This document shows, one piece after another, positions 32,440 through 42,429 of a stretch of 64,000 nt of DNA. The DNA is taken from positions 434,001 to 498,000 of the forward strand of contig NZ_SNXB01000002.1 in NCBI RefSeq assembly GCF_004362055.1, written 5' to 3'. The position numbers and the translations under genes are program-made. The notes beneath the pieces are model-generated. The model saw only the letters and a program-made list of their open reading frames with translations. It did not search any database and was not told the DNA's origin. Origin of the DNA: Flavobacterium sp. 245 (lineage in GTDB: Bacteria > Bacteroidota > Bacteroidia > Flavobacteriales > Flavobacteriaceae). How positions within the stretch are numbered: the stretch's first letter is position 1; each line of letters opens with the position of its first letter.

Positions 32440-34071
32440 TTAGAATAAGTCTTTGATTTTTTCTTCTGTGAATTGATACGGAACTGGATTTTCTCTCAAC
32501 AACGGGTTCTGAACCAATTCAGATTCTGGATAAGGCAACACAAAAATCGTAGCATCAATTACACCAATAGAACGTGTGCTGTTGCTTTTTGAAGGATCAA
32601 TCGAAACTGTATTTGTTGCAGAATCATATAAAATTGGCACGATAGTTCCTCTGTTTTGAGCGGTAACATAATTGATTACTTCCTGTTGTTTGTAATATGA
32701 TCTGCGTACTAAATCATACCAATATTGACCTTCCATACACAATTCGACTCTCCTTTCGTGAATAATATCAGCATAAGTCAACGTTGTTTTTGGATCAAGA
32801 CCAGCACGCTGGCGAAGCGCATTTACACCTGCAATTGCTAATGGATCAGCAGTTGAAGCATTATTTCCTAAAGTAGCTTCAGCATAATTCAAGTAAACTT
32901 CTCCTAAACGCAGCATATAAGTATTTAAACCTGAATTCATACGAGTCGTTTTAGCGTTGTCTTTAGTTGAACCTACAACGCCTTTTTTCACAGTTAAGAA
33001 ATCTTTTGTGTGATCAACCGTGTAACCTCCATTTGACTTGTTTATTTCTGGATAAAAATCATCATCGCCCATCCATGTTGCTTTACGGCGTGCATCTTTA
33101 GATTCATATTCTTGTAAAATATTATACGAAGCTCTCGTCCAGTACCCCCAAGCGGCATCATCTCCTGTAATATCAGAACCTAATGCAAAATAAGCCTGTT
33201 GTGTATTGTTTACGCCATAATCTCCGTTTGGAACCCATTGCAGTGCAAACATTGATTCTGGATTGTTATTATTGTCAATTTTAAATAAATCAGCGTAATT
33301 AGCCAGTAATTTATATGGACCTGAATTGAATACTTTTAAAGCTGCTTTTTTAGCTAAATCAAGATATTCCTGCTTTCTGGTACCGCTGTTTGGATTGTCA
33401 CTAACTCCTGAAAAAGATAAATAAACACGGGAAAGCATTCCGAATGCACTATATTTTGTCAAACGTCCTGCCTGACCTGCCTGCTCTGGAAGATATTTAG
33501 CAGCAAATTCTAAATCACGAATTGCAAATTCATAAACATCTTTCATCGGGCTTTTATTTACAATTGGGTTTTTAACCAATTCTCTTGGGTCAGTAGAAAT
33601 AATGGCGTCGCCCCAAAGTGATGCCAAATACCAGTAAGCAGTTCCTCTCATAAAACGAGCTTCGGCAATGTATTTGTTTTTGATAGTCGTATTTACATTG
33701 CTGTCTGAAATACCAATAATTACATTGTTAGACTGTTGTATGACATTGTATAATGATCCCCAAGCAGAAACTAAAGGTCCTGTTAATCCAGTTTCAGATA
33801 AATCAGTAAAAGGATAAACATAATCTGAATATGGTGCATATAAATTGTCTGAACGTCCATCGCCTAAACCATAATAAAATTTATCATTAAAATCGAACCA
33901 AACTTTATTGTAAAGCGGTCCTGTTGCAGCCTGAAAATCGGCTTCTGACTGATAAAAATTCTCTTTTGTAATCTGATCTTCGGGTTCAACATCTAAAAGA
34001 TCACTGCAACTAGTCCAAACAAATGGTAATGCGATCAAAAGAACCGAGTATAATATTTTTTTTGTTTTCAT
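32440..34071 (-). CDS. SusD/RagB family outer-membrane glycan-binding lipoprotein
   Basis: About 543 residues from the ATG at 34071 (MKTKKILYSVLLIALPFVWTSC, lipobox TSC); the ATG at 34098 would overlap the susC stop. SusD features: LDVEPEDQITKENFYQSEADF at the N-terminus, AEARFMRGTAYWYLASLWGDA with the TPR-like helices, and the C-terminal block LRLGEVYLNYAEATLG...VNALRQRAGLD...ILHERRVELCMEGQYWYDLVR. It forms the lid of the SusC transporter. The start lies 13 bases after the susC stop. Confidence 0.95.
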   Translation of the reverse strand: MKTKKILYSVLLIALPFVWTSCSDLLDVEPEDQITKENFYQSEADFQAATGPLYNKVWFDFNDKFYYGLGDGRSDNLYAPYSDYVYPFTDLSETGLTGPLVSAWGSLYNVIQQSNNVIIGISDSNVNTTIKNKYIAEARFMRGTAYWYLASLWGDAIISTDPRELVKNPIVNKSPMKDVYEFAIRDLEFAAKYLPEQAGQAGRLTKYSAFGMLSRVYLSFSGVSDNPNSGTRKQEYLDLAKKAALKVFNSGPYKLLANYADLFKIDNNNNPESMFALQWVPNGDYGVNNTQQAYFALGSDITGDDAAWGYWTRASYNILQEYESKDARRKATWMGDDDFYPEINKSNGGYTVDHTKDFLTVKKGVVGSTKDNAKTTRMNSGLNTYMLRLGEVYLNYAEATLGNNASTADPLAIAGVNALRQRAGLDPKTTLTYADIIHERRVELCMEGQYWYDLVRRSYYKQQEVINYVTAQNRGTIVPILYDSATNTVSIDPSKSNSTRSIGVIDATIFVLPYPESELVQNPLLRENPVPYQFTEEKIKDLF

Positions 34072-34084
34072 TGTTTGCAATATT

Positions 34085-37000
34085 TTAGAAGTTAACATTT
34101 AATCCAAGTGTTGTTATCATTGGCGAAGGATAGCGTCCGTTATCAATGCCTGTTAAAAGCGCATCTTGATTTAGCGAACCAACTTCAGGATCATACCCTT
34201 TGTATTTTGTAAACGTTAAAAAGTTTTGAGCATTTGAGTAAATTTTGATATTCGAAATTCCGTATTTAGAATATAATTTCTGTGGAAGATTATATCCTAT
34301 CGAAATATTCTTAATACGTACATAAGAACCATCTTCTACAAATCGATTGCTGAAACGATAATTTGATGATGAAGCTGCTGATGATGCAGCGATTCTAGGC
34401 ATATAAGGATCTCCACCAACAATGTGTACGTTACGGTAATCATTTGGTCCTGTTGGATCAATTAATTCTAATTGCGCATAACCTAAAGCCGATGTCAATA
34501 AATTGGTATTTTCTCTAGGATTTTCTAACCAGCGTCTTTGGTAGTTTACAATATCATTTCCATAAGAACCTGTTACCAAAATACTAACATCAAACCCTTT
34601 GAAAGAAAATGAGTTGTTGACACCAAAAGTGAAATCTGGATTTGCATTACCAATATAATCACGATCTTTTTCATTAATCACACCGTCTTTGTTGATGTCT
34701 TCAAAAATATAATCTCCAATCCAAACACCGTTTTCCCCAATTTTCATTCCTTCAGGCAACGCAGTTGGCTGAACCGTTCCGTTTTTATCTTTATAATAGA
34801 AATCAGTTGCGTTTTCAAAACGTCCAATTACTTTGTATCCGTAGAATTGACCAATTGGTTCTCCAACCGCAGTACGCGTAACAATCGTTACATCAGAACC
34901 TTGCTGAATGCTTTTGTTCAATATTCCTGTTTCTGTGTTTAACGAAAGGACTTTACTTTTGTTCATTGAGAAAGTAACATTGGTTCTCCAAGAAAAATCT
35001 TTTCTGTTCATATTTAAAGTATTCAGCGTAAACTCAATACCTTTATTTTCAAGCGAACCAACGTTTACCCAAGGAGAAGATGTTGAACCTTGTCCAGTTG
35101 TACCAACATAAGCCGGAAGTGGCAGTTGTAATAGTAAATTATCTGTCTTTTTATAGTAAACATCTGTAGTAAGTTCGATTCTATTATTTAAAAACCCAAG
35201 ATCAAGACCAATGTTTGTTTGGCTTGAAGTTTCCCATTTCAAATCTTTATTAGCTGTATTTGCTGCAAGAAGTCCAGTTCCCCAGTTTGTTGCCGAAGCA
35301 TTATAAGTTGAAGTATAAGCGAAGTTTGGCACATTTTGACCACCTACTTCTCCCCAGCCAACACGCAATTTCATGTTATTAATTACTTCGTTGTCTTTTA
35401 AAAAGTCCTCATTTGAAACTTTCCAAGCTAAAGCCGCAGATGGAAACCAACCCCACTGATTTTCTTCAGCGAATTTTGAAGACCCATCACGACGAATCGT
35501 TGCTGTCAATAAATATTTATCGTTAAAAGAGTAAATCAATCTGGCAAAATAAGATTTCAAAGCACTGGTATTGCTTCCGTTTGAGTTTTTAGCCGTTGTT
35601 GCATCACCAGCATTCAAATCAGTAGCACCGTTTGTCAAATATCCTGAACGGTATCCGTAAAGATTTTCCCAGTGTGATTCCTGCATTTCCTGAGACACCA
35701 TTGCATTAATATTATGAGAACCAAAAGTTTTGTTGTAGCTCAACATATTGGTCCATATCCAGAAATCGCTGTTTGACTTTGTTCTTGTTCCTTCGCGAAC
35801 ATCATTTACAAGTGCGCCAAAAGTATACGACGGACTAAAAGTATAGTTGTTTGCAAAACTATAATCTAAAGAGTATTGCGATTTGAATTTCAAGTCTTTT
35901 GTAAAACTGATCTCAGCATACGTGCTGGCTCTCATATTATAATTGATATTGTGATTGTCTTTGATTGAAGCAAGACCAATAGGATTATTTTGAACAAATT
36001 CAGTTGTATCTGGTCCGTCAAAAGTACCATCTGCATTGCGCACAGCTACGTTTGGCGTTTGTTTAAGCGCAGTTAGAATCAAAGAATCATCTGTAACTGT
36101 TGTTGTTTGATTTGTTTTGCTAAGTGCAAAATTTACTCCTATTTTAAAATAGCTTTTAACCTGAGAATCAACAACTCCTCTTAAATTAAAACGGTCAAAA
36201 CCAGATCCAATTGCGATACCTTCCTGATCTAAATATCCAATTCCCATTGCATAAGTAGTATTATCAGTTCCTCCCGAAGCAGATAAATTATAACTCTGCA
36301 TCATGGCTGTAGTAAAAAGTTCCTTTTGCCAGTCAGTTCCTTCACCTAATAAATCAGGTCTGATGAAAGTATTATCACGCTGCACAATTCCTAAATCAGC
36401 ACGCGTATTTTTAAGTGTGCCGTATTCTTTTAAATTCAGCAAATCCAAATGTTTTGGGATTTCCTGCCATCCTACATAACTGTCAAAATTAAGAGCCATG
36501 TCTCCTTTTTTGCCACGTTTTGTTGTAACTATAATTACTCCGTTTGCCGCTCTAGATCCGTAGATTGCAGTAGCCGAAGCATCTTTTAAAACATCCATCG
36601 AAACAATATCTGAAGGATTGATTGAAGCTAATGGATTTGACATTAAAGCACTTGCTGTTCCATCAATAATAACACCGTCAATTACATATATAGGTTCGTT
36701 AGATCCGTTTAATGAGCTGATTCCACGAATACGAACCGAAGAGCTCGCTCCCGGCGCACCACTGTTTGCCTGAATCTGAACACCCGCCACACGACCTTGC
36801 AAAAGCTGATCAATAGTAGTTGTTACAGATTCTGTAACTGCCTTACTTGAAATAGAAGAAATGGCGCCGGTTAAATCGCCTCTTTTCATGGTACCATAAC
36901 CTACTACCACTACTTCTTTCAAGTCATTTAAGTCTTCTTCAAGCGTAACATTTATTTTAGTTTGATTAGCAACAGCTACTTCTTTGGTTTTATATCCGAT

Positions 37001-37252
37001 GAAGCTGAAAACCAAAACACCGTTAGACGGCAATGTTTGTATGGTATAACCGCCATCAAAATTAGAAACTGTGTTTACATTAGTTCCTTTTACAATGATA
37101 TTAACTCCAGGTATTGGTCCATTTGCATCTGAAACTATACCAGATACAGTGGTTTGAGCATTTAAAGCAGCAGAAAATACAAACATCAGGAATAGCAATC
37201 CTAAATTTTCAAAGTATTTCCATTTGCTTTTCGTAATTAAAAAGTTAGTCAT
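34085..37252 (-). CDS. SusC/RagA family TonB-linked outer-membrane transporter
   Basis: A 1055-residue TonB-dependent transporter. After the signal peptide (ending ALNAQ) comes a carboxypeptidase-regulatory-like domain (TTVSGIVSDANGPIPGVNIIVKG), then the SusC hallmark LKEVVVVGYGTMKRGDLTGAIS and the plug (VRIRGISSLNGSNEPIYVIDGV). The rest is a 22-strand barrel ending in an aromatic-rich strand (TLGLNVNF). It imports oligosaccharides, here presumably xylo-oligosaccharides, using TonB energy. First gene of the operon. Its promoter carries a LacI-type palindrome on the -33 element. No dedicated TonB or HTCS regulator is present. Confidence 0.96.
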   Translation of the reverse strand: MTNFLITKSKWKYFENLGLLFLMFVFSAALNAQTTVSGIVSDANGPIPGVNIIVKGTNVNTVSNFDGGYTIQTLPSNGVLVFSFIGYKTKEVAVANQTKINVTLEEDLNDLKEVVVVGYGTMKRGDLTGAISSISSKAVTESVTTTIDQLLQGRVAGVQIQANSGAPGASSSVRIRGISSLNGSNEPIYVIDGVIIDGTASALMSNPLASINPSDIVSMDVLKDASATAIYGSRAANGVIIVTTKRGKKGDMALNFDSYVGWQEIPKHLDLLNLKEYGTLKNTRADLGIVQRDNTFIRPDLLGEGTDWQKELFTTAMMQSYNLSASGGTDNTTYAMGIGYLDQEGIAIGSGFDRFNLRGVVDSQVKSYFKIGVNFALSKTNQTTTVTDDSLILTALKQTPNVAVRNADGTFDGPDTTEFVQNNPIGLASIKDNHNINYNMRASTYAEISFTKDLKFKSQYSLDYSFANNYTFSPSYTFGALVNDVREGTRTKSNSDFWIWTNMLSYNKTFGSHNINAMVSQEMQESHWENLYGYRSGYLTNGATDLNAGDATTAKNSNGSNTSALKSYFARLIYSFNDKYLLTATIRRDGSSKFAEENQWGWFPSAALAWKVSNEDFLKDNEVINNMKLRVGWGEVGGQNVPNFAYTSTYNASATNWGTGLLAANTANKDLKWETSSQTNIGLDLGFLNNRIELTTDVYYKKTDNLLLQLPLPAYVGTTGQGSTSSPWVNVGSLENKGIEFTLNTLNMNRKDFSWRTNVTFSMNKSKVLSLNTETGILNKSIQQGSDVTIVTRTAVGEPIGQFYGYKVIGRFENATDFYYKDKNGTVQPTALPEGMKIGENGVWIGDYIFEDINKDGVINEKDRDYIGNANPDFTFGVNNSFSFKGFDVSILVTGSYGNDIVNYQRRWLENPRENTNLLTSALGYAQLELIDPTGPNDYRNVHIVGGDPYMPRIAASSAASSSNYRFSNRFVEDGSYVRIKNISIGYNLPQKLYSKYGISNIKIYSNAQNFLTFTKYKGYDPEVGSLNQDALLTGIDNGRYPSPMITTLGLNVNF

Positions 37253-37364
37253 AAATGGTTAATTTAATTAGTTAATAGTTTGGTTAGTTGGTTATTTTTT
37301 TAACAGACTTATATTTAGTGTGTATTTGAATGATAATCAAAGCCAAAATAAATCTTTGTTTGAA

Positions 37365-37403
37365 CAAATATATATAAAATACAACAACACACAACCGGTT
37401 GTG
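37365..37403 (-). promoter_or_regulatory. susC promoter with LacI-type operator
   Basis: On the minus strand TTG (37394-37392), 19 bases, then TATATTTG (37372-37365) form a Bacteroidota promoter about 110 bases before the susC ATG. CACAACCGGTTGTG (37390-37403) is a perfect 14-bp palindrome with a central CG, typical of LacI-family sites, and it covers the -33 element. Binding there would block the whole glycan operon. Confidence 0.75.
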
Positions 37404-37504
37404 CAATTTTTTTATTTGAATAATTAAAAAAAAAGGGGTTTAAAAAATACATAATACATTTTTTTAATTAAAATTTTAAACATTTGATAAAACAACAATA
37501 TATA

Positions 37505-37520
37505 ACAACGAAAACGTTGT
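37505..37520. promoter_or_regulatory. Possible auxiliary LacI-type operator
   Basis: ACAACG-AAAA-CGTTGT, arms perfect over six bases, with the same ACAAC outer half as the main operator. It lies about 116 bp (eleven turns) upstream of it, a distance suited to DNA looping. Confidence 0.45.
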
Positions 37521-37720
37521 AGATAAATTGGCGTTTTGTTAAAAAAATTAAAAAAAATGCAAAAGTTAAATATTAGTTTTTTTTTTATTTCTACTACAAT
37601 ATCAAGCTTGAGTAATCTGTAAGTAAATATTGTCGAGTTAGCATTGGCGTAGGATAATTTATTACAGTTCTATTTTATTCAGAAAAATAAACCAAAAAGA
37701 CAATCGGTTGCTTTTTAAAT

Positions 37721-37760
37721 AAAAAAACTCCCGTCATTATAATTGACGGGAGTTTTTTTT
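37721..37760. terminator. Terminator after lacI
   Basis: AAAAAAACTCCCGTCA pairs with TGACGGGAGTTTTTTT around 7 bases. It lies about 100 bases beyond the lacI stop and is symmetric, so it may also insulate the susC promoter. Confidence 0.85.
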
Positions 37761-37858
37761 ATGCTTAAAACTAATCGATAAAAACAATAAATATCTCAAA
37801 ATAAACTTCTTAAATATCCAACGATTTTCTGATTTTTATTTTATATCAAAACAGTAAT

Positions 37859-38890
37859 TTATTTTCTATGCGAAGATTCGCGAACAAGAACTTCTGTATT
37901 TAAGAAAGTAATTTCCTGGACTTCACTTTCTTTAAGGGATTTTAGATTTTTTATAATAATTTCAGCCGCTGCCTTTCCCATTTTTTCTGCCGGATGCGTG
38001 ATCGTAGATAAATTAGGATCTATAATTTCAGATATGGGGTCATTATTAAAACCAATGACTGCCAGTTCTTCGGGCACTTTTATTCCTCTTTTCTTTGCGG
38101 TCTGCACGGCACTAACTGCTATAATATCTCCAGAAGCAAAAAGACCGTCTGGAATTGGCTTTAAATCAAATAATTTGTTGCTTGCTTTTACACCTTCTTC
38201 ATAGGTAACCGATTTTAAATCCACTATCAATTCATCTATTATAGGCAAATTATGATCTCTTAAAGCTTCAGTATAACCTCTTTTTCTTTCATTATAAAGA
38301 TTTCCAAATTCTGCACCAGCAGTTAAATGTGCAATTCGAATACAGCCTTGCTCAATTAAATGCTTGGTAGCTTTATAACCTGCCGAATAATTATCAATAA
38401 CGACTCTAAAAGTATTATAATCCTTTGGAACCCTATCAACAAATACAAGCGGAATATTATTGTTTGAAAATTGCTCAAAGTGCGAAGTATCTCTTGTTTC
38501 CATTGCAAGCGAACATATAACACCGCTTACGCGGTTGCTGTACAATGATTTAGCCATATTTACTTCTTCGGCATAGGAATCGTGCGACTGCATAATAATT
38601 ACAGAATAGTCCGATTTTTGTGCTGTAATTTCAATACCGCTGATCAAAGATGATAAAAAGGGCTGCGTAACTGTTGGAATCAAAACGCCAATTGTTTTTG
38701 TTTTATTGCCGCGCAAGCCTGCTGCCAGAGTATTAGGAACAAATCCCATTTCTTTGGCTGCTTTTTTGACCTTTTTTATGGTTTTATCACTTATTGAATG
38801 ATGATCTTTTAAAGCTCTTGAAATTGTAGATGTTGCTAAATTCAGCTTCTCGGCAATATCGTAGATCGTGACATGTTTATTCTCTTCCAT
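37859..38890 (-). CDS. LacI family transcriptional regulator
   Basis: A 343-residue LacI-type repressor. The helix-turn-helix is VTIYDIAEKLNLATSTISRALKDHHSISDKT, with hinge helix NTLAAGLRGNKTKTIGVLIP. A periplasmic-binding-protein-like sensor domain follows (VSGVICSLAMETRD, NNIPLVFVDRVPKD, GLFASGDIIAVSAVQTAKKRG). It is transcribed toward the glycan operon in the same direction and lies directly upstream. The palindrome CACAACCGGTTGTG on the susC promoter is its best candidate site. A released sugar would be the inducer. LacI control of a GH10 locus is less usual than hybrid two-component control. Confidence 0.94.
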   Translation of the reverse strand: MEENKHVTIYDIAEKLNLATSTISRALKDHHSISDKTIKKVKKAAKEMGFVPNTLAAGLRGNKTKTIGVLIPTVTQPFLSSLISGIEITAQKSDYSVIIMQSHDSYAEEVNMAKSLYSNRVSGVICSLAMETRDTSHFEQFSNNNIPLVFVDRVPKDYNTFRVVIDNYSAGYKATKHLIEQGCIRIAHLTAGAEFGNLYNERKRGYTEALRDHNLPIIDELIVDLKSVTYEEGVKASNKLFDLKPIPDGLFASGDIIAVSAVQTAKKRGIKVPEELAVIGFNNDPISEIIDPNLSTITHPAEKMGKAAAEIIIKNLKSLKESEVQEITFLNTEVLVRESSHRK

Positions 38891-39008
38891 GAAATAATAA
38901 TATGAGATGTAAATATAAGTTATTTTACAACACTATAGGATTTCTAAAATTGACTTAATCAATTATCAAATTATCTTAATTTTCGAATTATCTAATTATC
39001 TAATTCGC

Positions 39009-40610
39009 TTATTCCTCATACATTTCCATCCAAAGGCGCGTTTCCTCAAGATCCAGCTCTTTTTCTATTTTCCTGAAAATCTCTTCATTTACGGAGCCGT
39101 TTTTGTGCATTACTTCTAATTTTGCTCGCTCAACATTCAGCAGATCGATCTGGAGTTTTGTAAAATCATTAAAAATCTCCCCTCCCATTACATTTCCTTT
39201 TCCAAAGAAATTTGCTGGAAGCTCTGTTTTCTGCAAACGATTAAATTTTACTTCATATTTGCTTTTAATATTATGAAGCAAATCATCATTTAGGAGCGAA
39301 AAATTATCTTCAATATGCGCAATTGTCTCCGAAACAATTACATTTCTAATTTCATATTCTTCGGCTAAAATCGAATACGGCTGTAGTTTTAATTTCCGAA
39401 TGAGCCACGGCAACGTAAGCCCTTGAACAACTAATGTAGAAAGTATGACACAAAAAACTAAATAAATAATAAGGTTACGGAGCGGAAATCCTTCTTTCTC
39501 ATTTAACATTAATGGCAAAGCCAATGCTGCAGCCATAGAAACCACACCGCGCATTCCGGACCACCCAAAAATAATCATGTTGCGATAATCGAATTCTTCG
39601 TTCTCACGGATTCTTTTACTGAGAAATCTTGGAACCAAAGTTGCCGGAACAATCCATAAAAAACGCACCAAAATAACGACCAAACTAATACTAACACCCC
39701 ATAAAAATAAAGAGGTTCCAGAATAATTGCTTATTCCTGAAATAATATCACGCAGCTGCAAGCCAATTAAAATAAAAATCAGACCATTTAATATATTGGT
39801 CAAAATGTTCCAAATAGTTCCAGCCATCATACGGCTTTCATGCGTAAAAATAACGCTCGATCTAGCCGACAGAAAAAGCCCTGTAGTTACCACCGCAAGT
39901 ACTCCTGAACATTCAAAATGCTCTGCAATTAAATACGATGCAAAAGGTGTTAAAAGTGTCAATGTCGCTTCTATAATATCATCGCAAACAAATTTTTTAT
40001 GAATAATGCTCATGACATAACCTACCACAAGACCAATTGCAATTCCTAAAGTCGACATGATAAAGAAATTTAATCCTGCCTCCCAAAGCACAAAATTTCC
40101 AGCAATTATAGCAGTTAATGCGTATTTGTAGGCTACAAGGCCACTTGCGTCGTTCAGCAAACTCTCGCCTTCAAGAATAGCAATCAATCGCGGATGCAGA
40201 CCGAGTCCTTTAGTAATTGAAGTTGCCGAAACGGCATCTGGAGGAGAGACAATGGCGCCCAGCAAAAATGCCAACGGCCAAGAGATATCATCTATAAGCA
40301 TGTGCGCCGCAACGGCAACAGAAAATGTGGTAAATAAAACCAACCCGACTGCTGCAAGTGTGATGGGGCGAATCGTTTTTTTAAACTCGTACCAACTCGT
40401 GTACCAGGCCGCATGGTATAAAAGAGGAGGCAAAAAGATAATAAAAACGACCTCAGGATTTAAGGCAATTACCGGAAGCCCCGGAACAACACTAATTGCC
40501 ACACCACAAAGAACCAGCACAATTGGAATTGGAAAATTATATCTTTTACTTAATAAGCTCAAGAAAGCGACTCCAAACAGTAACATTATAATTACAGTAA
40601 TATTCTCCAT
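39009..40610 (-). CDS. CPA1-family Na+/H+ antiporter
   Basis: A 533-residue membrane protein with about 12 hydrophobic helices in the first 410 residues. CPA1 motifs are visible: ILGAIVSPPDAVSATSITKGLG (the ND/PDA ion site helix), LEGESLLNDASGLVAYKYA (ND motif) and GWSGMRGVVSMAAALALP. The last ~120 residues are a soluble charged tail (IRNVIVSETIAHIEDNFSLL, DLEETRLWMEMYEE). It exchanges Na+ or K+ for H+ at the inner membrane for pH and salt control. It is transcribed alone, divergent from the ankyrin operon. Confidence 0.94.
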   Translation of the reverse strand: MENITVIIMLLFGVAFLSLLSKRYNFPIPIVLVLCGVAISVVPGLPVIALNPEVVFIIFLPPLLYHAAWYTSWYEFKKTIRPITLAAVGLVLFTTFSVAVAAHMLIDDISWPLAFLLGAIVSPPDAVSATSITKGLGLHPRLIAILEGESLLNDASGLVAYKYALTAIIAGNFVLWEAGLNFFIMSTLGIAIGLVVGYVMSIIHKKFVCDDIIEATLTLLTPFASYLIAEHFECSGVLAVVTTGLFLSARSSVIFTHESRMMAGTIWNILTNILNGLIFILIGLQLRDIISGISNYSGTSLFLWGVSISLVVILVRFLWIVPATLVPRFLSKRIRENEEFDYRNMIIFGWSGMRGVVSMAAALALPLMLNEKEGFPLRNLIIYLVFCVILSTLVVQGLTLPWLIRKLKLQPYSILAEEYEIRNVIVSETIAHIEDNFSLLNDDLLHNIKSKYEVKFNRLQKTELPANFFGKGNVMGGEIFNDFTKLQIDLLNVERAKLEVMHKNGSVNEEIFRKIEKELDLEETRLWMEMYEE

Positions 40611-40940
40611 ACTACAGATTGTTTTGATTTTTTAAATTTAGATGTTATTGGAAACGGCTACTAAATTAATATTTAATGATAATTATACTCTTTTTTGTTT
40701 TAGAAAATAAAATTTTAAATGAAATTAAACTTTTATCCCAAATATAGGTCTTATACAAAGAAAATTATATTAAAATCTGCTTTAGACCAAAGTTTCTGAG
40801 CCAAATAAATTGGTTTACTGATATTAATTTTTACATTTGCGTTATTTTTATTTATTCTAAATAGAATCGTTTTTTACGAATGATTTTACTAAAAAGGATA
40901 AACAAAATTTAACGTACTGAATAACAACAAATACCAAAAT
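40611..40940. other. Divergent promoter region, antiporter/ankyrin operon
   Basis: 330 AT-rich bases. Apart from the promoter and palindrome listed at 40810-40867, I see no gene, RNA or strong hairpin. Confidence 0.55.
40810..40867 (+). promoter_or_regulatory. Promoter and ATTCTA-AA-TAGAAT palindrome (possible metal box)
   Basis: TTG (40810-40812), 19 bases, TACATTTG (40832-40839) form a good promoter for the ankyrin operon. ATTCTA-AA-TAGAAT at 40854-40867 lies just after the expected start site, where a repressor would act. Its TTCTAAAT word resembles Fur-type boxes of Flavobacteria; that identification is tentative. Confidence 0.55.
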
Positions 40941-42419
40941 ATGAAAAAGAATATCTTTCTTTATTTGGCATTAACTACCGCTTTTTTTGTTAATGCACAG
41001 CAAAAAAATACATTATTAGAAGCTTCTTTTTGGAAAACAGCGCCAGATGTCAATACGGTTAAAGCTGAAATTGCAAAAGGAAATAATCCAGCAGAAGCCA
41101 ATGCAAATGCTTTTGACGTTACCACTTTAGCAATTAATAATGATGCACCTTTTGCAACTATAACATTCTTATTAGAGCAACCAGGAAATCCTGTAAACAA
41201 ATCTACACACGATAATCGTATTTATTTGCACTGGGCCGCTTACAGAGGAAATACCGAATTAGTAAAGTATTTAATCTCAAAAGGATCTGATATTAATTTT
41301 GAAGACAGCCACGGTACTACGCCACTAGTTTTTGCAGCGAGTAATGGGCAATCTGACCCAGCGCTTTATGAATCTTTTTTTAAAGCTGGAATTGATCCGA
41401 AGAAAAAATACAAAGACGGAGAAAACTTATTGCTTTTAGGAATTCCATCGGACAAGGATTTAAAACTAGCTGATTTTTTAACTACAAAAGGATTATCACT
41501 AAATGATACTGACAAAAACGGCAGCACAGCATTTGATTATGCAGCCAGAACTGGAAATATCGCACTTTTGAAAAAATTATTAGACCGAAAAGTAAAATAT
41601 ACTGATAACGCTCTTTTATTTGCAACTCAAGGAAGCCGTAGAGAAACGACTTCGCTTGAAGCTTATAAGTTTTTAGTTGAAGATTTAAAATTAAAACCAA
41701 CTGTAACAGGAAAATCTGGTGAAAATGTGCTTCATTTATTAGCAGGAAAACCAAATCAGAAAGAAATCCTTGCTTATTTTCTATCAAAAAATGTTGATGC
41801 AAACAAAGTAAATAATGATGGAAACACTCCGTTTATGATTGCAGCGGGAGCAAGAGAAAATGGTGCGCTTGAAGTATTGCTGCCTGTAGCAAAAAATATC
41901 AATTTACAAAATCCGAAAGGTGAATCGGCATTGACAATGGCTGTTAAATCCGGAACTCCGGAAGCTGTTGCACTTTTATTAGGAAAAGGAGCCGATGCAA
42001 AAGTTCTTGATAAAGATGGGAATAATCTAGGTTTTTACTTAGTACAGTCGTACAAACCAGATCCTAAGCAAGATACTTTTGATGCTAAAGCAAAAATGCT
42101 TCAGGAAAAAGGCCTGAATCTTGCCACTCCGCAAAAAGATGGGAGTACTTTATATCATTTCGCAGCAGCAAAAAATGATCTTTCTTTATTAAAAAAGTTA
42201 GCGGTTTTCCAAATTGACATAAATGCTAAAAACAAAGACGGAATTACTGCATTGCACAAAGCTGCAATGGTTGCAAAAGATGATTCAGTTTTAAAATACT
42301 TGCTTTCAATTGGTGCAAAAAAAGACCTTATGACTGAATTTGATGAAAGCGCTTATGCTTTAGCAAAAGAAAATGAGTCGTTGACAAAACAAAACATATC
42401 AATAGAATTTTTAAAATAA
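40941..42419 (+). CDS. Secreted ankyrin-repeat protein
   Basis: A 492-residue protein with a signal peptide (about 1-19, ending FFVNAQ). Some twelve ankyrin repeats cover the rest, for example DNRIYLHWAAYRGNTELVKYLISKGSDINFEDSHGTT and NKDGITALHKAAMVAKDDSVLKYLLSIGA. It is a protein-binding scaffold in the periplasm or at the surface. It is first in line before DUF2271, a PepSY reductase and ApbE, and shares their direction. The link to flavin-based electron transfer is contextual. The gap to DUF2271 holds a simple-repeat hairpin that could modulate downstream expression. Confidence 0.92.
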   Translation: MKKNIFLYLALTTAFFVNAQQKNTLLEASFWKTAPDVNTVKAEIAKGNNPAEANANAFDVTTLAINNDAPFATITFLLEQPGNPVNKSTHDNRIYLHWAAYRGNTELVKYLISKGSDINFEDSHGTTPLVFAASNGQSDPALYESFFKAGIDPKKKYKDGENLLLLGIPSDKDLKLADFLTTKGLSLNDTDKNGSTAFDYAARTGNIALLKKLLDRKVKYTDNALLFATQGSRRETTSLEAYKFLVEDLKLKPTVTGKSGENVLHLLAGKPNQKEILAYFLSKNVDANKVNNDGNTPFMIAAGARENGALEVLLPVAKNINLQNPKGESALTMAVKSGTPEAVALLLGKGADAKVLDKDGNNLGFYLVQSYKPDPKQDTFDAKAKMLQEKGLNLATPQKDGSTLYHFAAAKNDLSLLKKLAVFQIDINAKNKDGITALHKAAMVAKDDSVLKYLLSIGAKKDLMTEFDESAYALAKENESLTKQNISIEFLK

Positions 42420-42429
42420 ATTTAAAAAG

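Larger units (their letters stand above)
37253..37858. other. 606-base regulatory gap between susC and lacI
   Basis: Besides the promoter, two operator palindromes and the lacI terminator listed separately, the rest is AT-rich leader and homopolymer runs. A further half-site-like word CAATCGGTTGC is at 37701-37711. No gene or RNA candidate seen. Confidence 0.6.

Noticed and set aside
37253..37858. Possible riboswitch or small RNA in the long susC leader region
   Set aside because: Only operator palindromes and a terminator are visible; no conserved RNA fold could be recognised.
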